From Muribaculaceae bacterium (lineage in GTDB: Bacteria > Bacteroidota > Bacteroidia > Bacteroidales > Muribaculaceae), in NCBI GenBank assembly GCA_024400895.1, contig JAKSMA010000181.1:1-5117 (forward strand): DNA of 5,117 nucleotides, in the 5' to 3' direction. The position numbers and the translations under genes are program-made. The notes beneath the pieces were generated by a model. That model saw only the letters and a program-made list of their open reading frames with translations, did not search any database and was not told the origin of the DNA. Position 1 is the first letter of the stretch; every line of letters starts with the position of its first letter. Positions 5,050-5,117 of this stretch are shown here, piece by piece.

Positions 5050-5066
5050 TTTTTTTTGGGGGGGGG
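5050..5066. repeat. T8-G9 homopolymer junction
   Basis: Eight T (5050-5057) are followed directly by nine G (5058-5066). Such a run is prone to polymerase slippage and to sequencing error. It lies in non-coding DNA next to the right-edge terminator, so no reading frame depends on it within this window. Confidence 0.6.
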
Positions 5067-5077
5067 ATGGGTGGCGG

Positions 5078-5110
5078 AAAAAAGTGGAGCCCACATACGC
5101 GAGCCCCACT
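5078..5110 (-). terminator. Rho-independent terminator of a minus-strand gene beyond the right edge
   Basis: On the minus strand AGTGGGGC (5110-5103) pairs with GCTCCACT (5090-5083), eight pairs including one G-T, followed by a run of T that covers 5083-5078. This is the classic hairpin plus U-tract and implies a leftward transcript entering from outside the window. Confidence 0.65.
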
Positions 5111-5117
5111 CCAAGGA

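Noticed and set aside
1..5117. CRISPR array, tRNA, rRNA or complete insertion sequence
   Set aside because: No regularly spaced direct repeats, no cloverleaf and no transposase reading frame were found on either strand by eye.

Overview
The window looks like chromosomal DNA from a member of the Bacteroidota, probably order Bacteroidales. Two promoters fit the primary sigma-factor pattern of that phylum (TTG or TTTG, 20 nt, TAnnTTTG). Start codons mostly lack a Shine-Dalgarno sequence, and the right end carries clustered small palindromes. No rRNA, tRNA, CRISPR array or transposase was found.

Layout, left to right: (1) the 3' part of a single-HKD phospholipase D-like protein (+), cut by the left edge; its frame is open back to base 2. 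(2) A 243-nt gap (521-763) with no gene but nested inverted repeats and a 16-bp hairpin. (3) An 81-aa protein (-) made almost wholly of five CxxCxGxG zinc-finger repeats of the DnaJ type. (4) A divergent intergenic region with a promoter and a 9-bp inverted repeat touching its -33 element. (5) A complete D-2-hydroxyacid dehydrogenase of the glycerate dehydrogenase/hydroxypyruvate reductase type (+). (6) A strong promoter driving two overlapping reading frames (+): a 66-codon ORF and a frame encoding a protein-kinase-like domain resembling the kinases of polyvalent proteins. (7) A strong hairpin terminator. (8) A convergent Na+:alanine/glycine symporter of the AGCS family (-). (9) A gene-poor right end (4584-5117) with a -7 box, a 92-bp imperfect palindrome resembling a MITE or intergenic repeat, a cluster of four small hairpins, a T8G9 run, and a minus-strand terminator for a gene beyond the right edge.

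The window mixes two compositions. The dehydrogenase and symporter are GC-rich housekeeping metabolism and transport genes. The PLD protein, zinc-finger protein and kinase locus are AT-richer and look like accessory genes. The genes appear to be independent units (+, -, +, +, -), not one operon. The best candidate for something undescribed is the overlapping small-ORF/kinase locus at 2248-3109, followed by the structured intergenic region at 540-760 and the stand-alone five-repeat zinc-finger protein.
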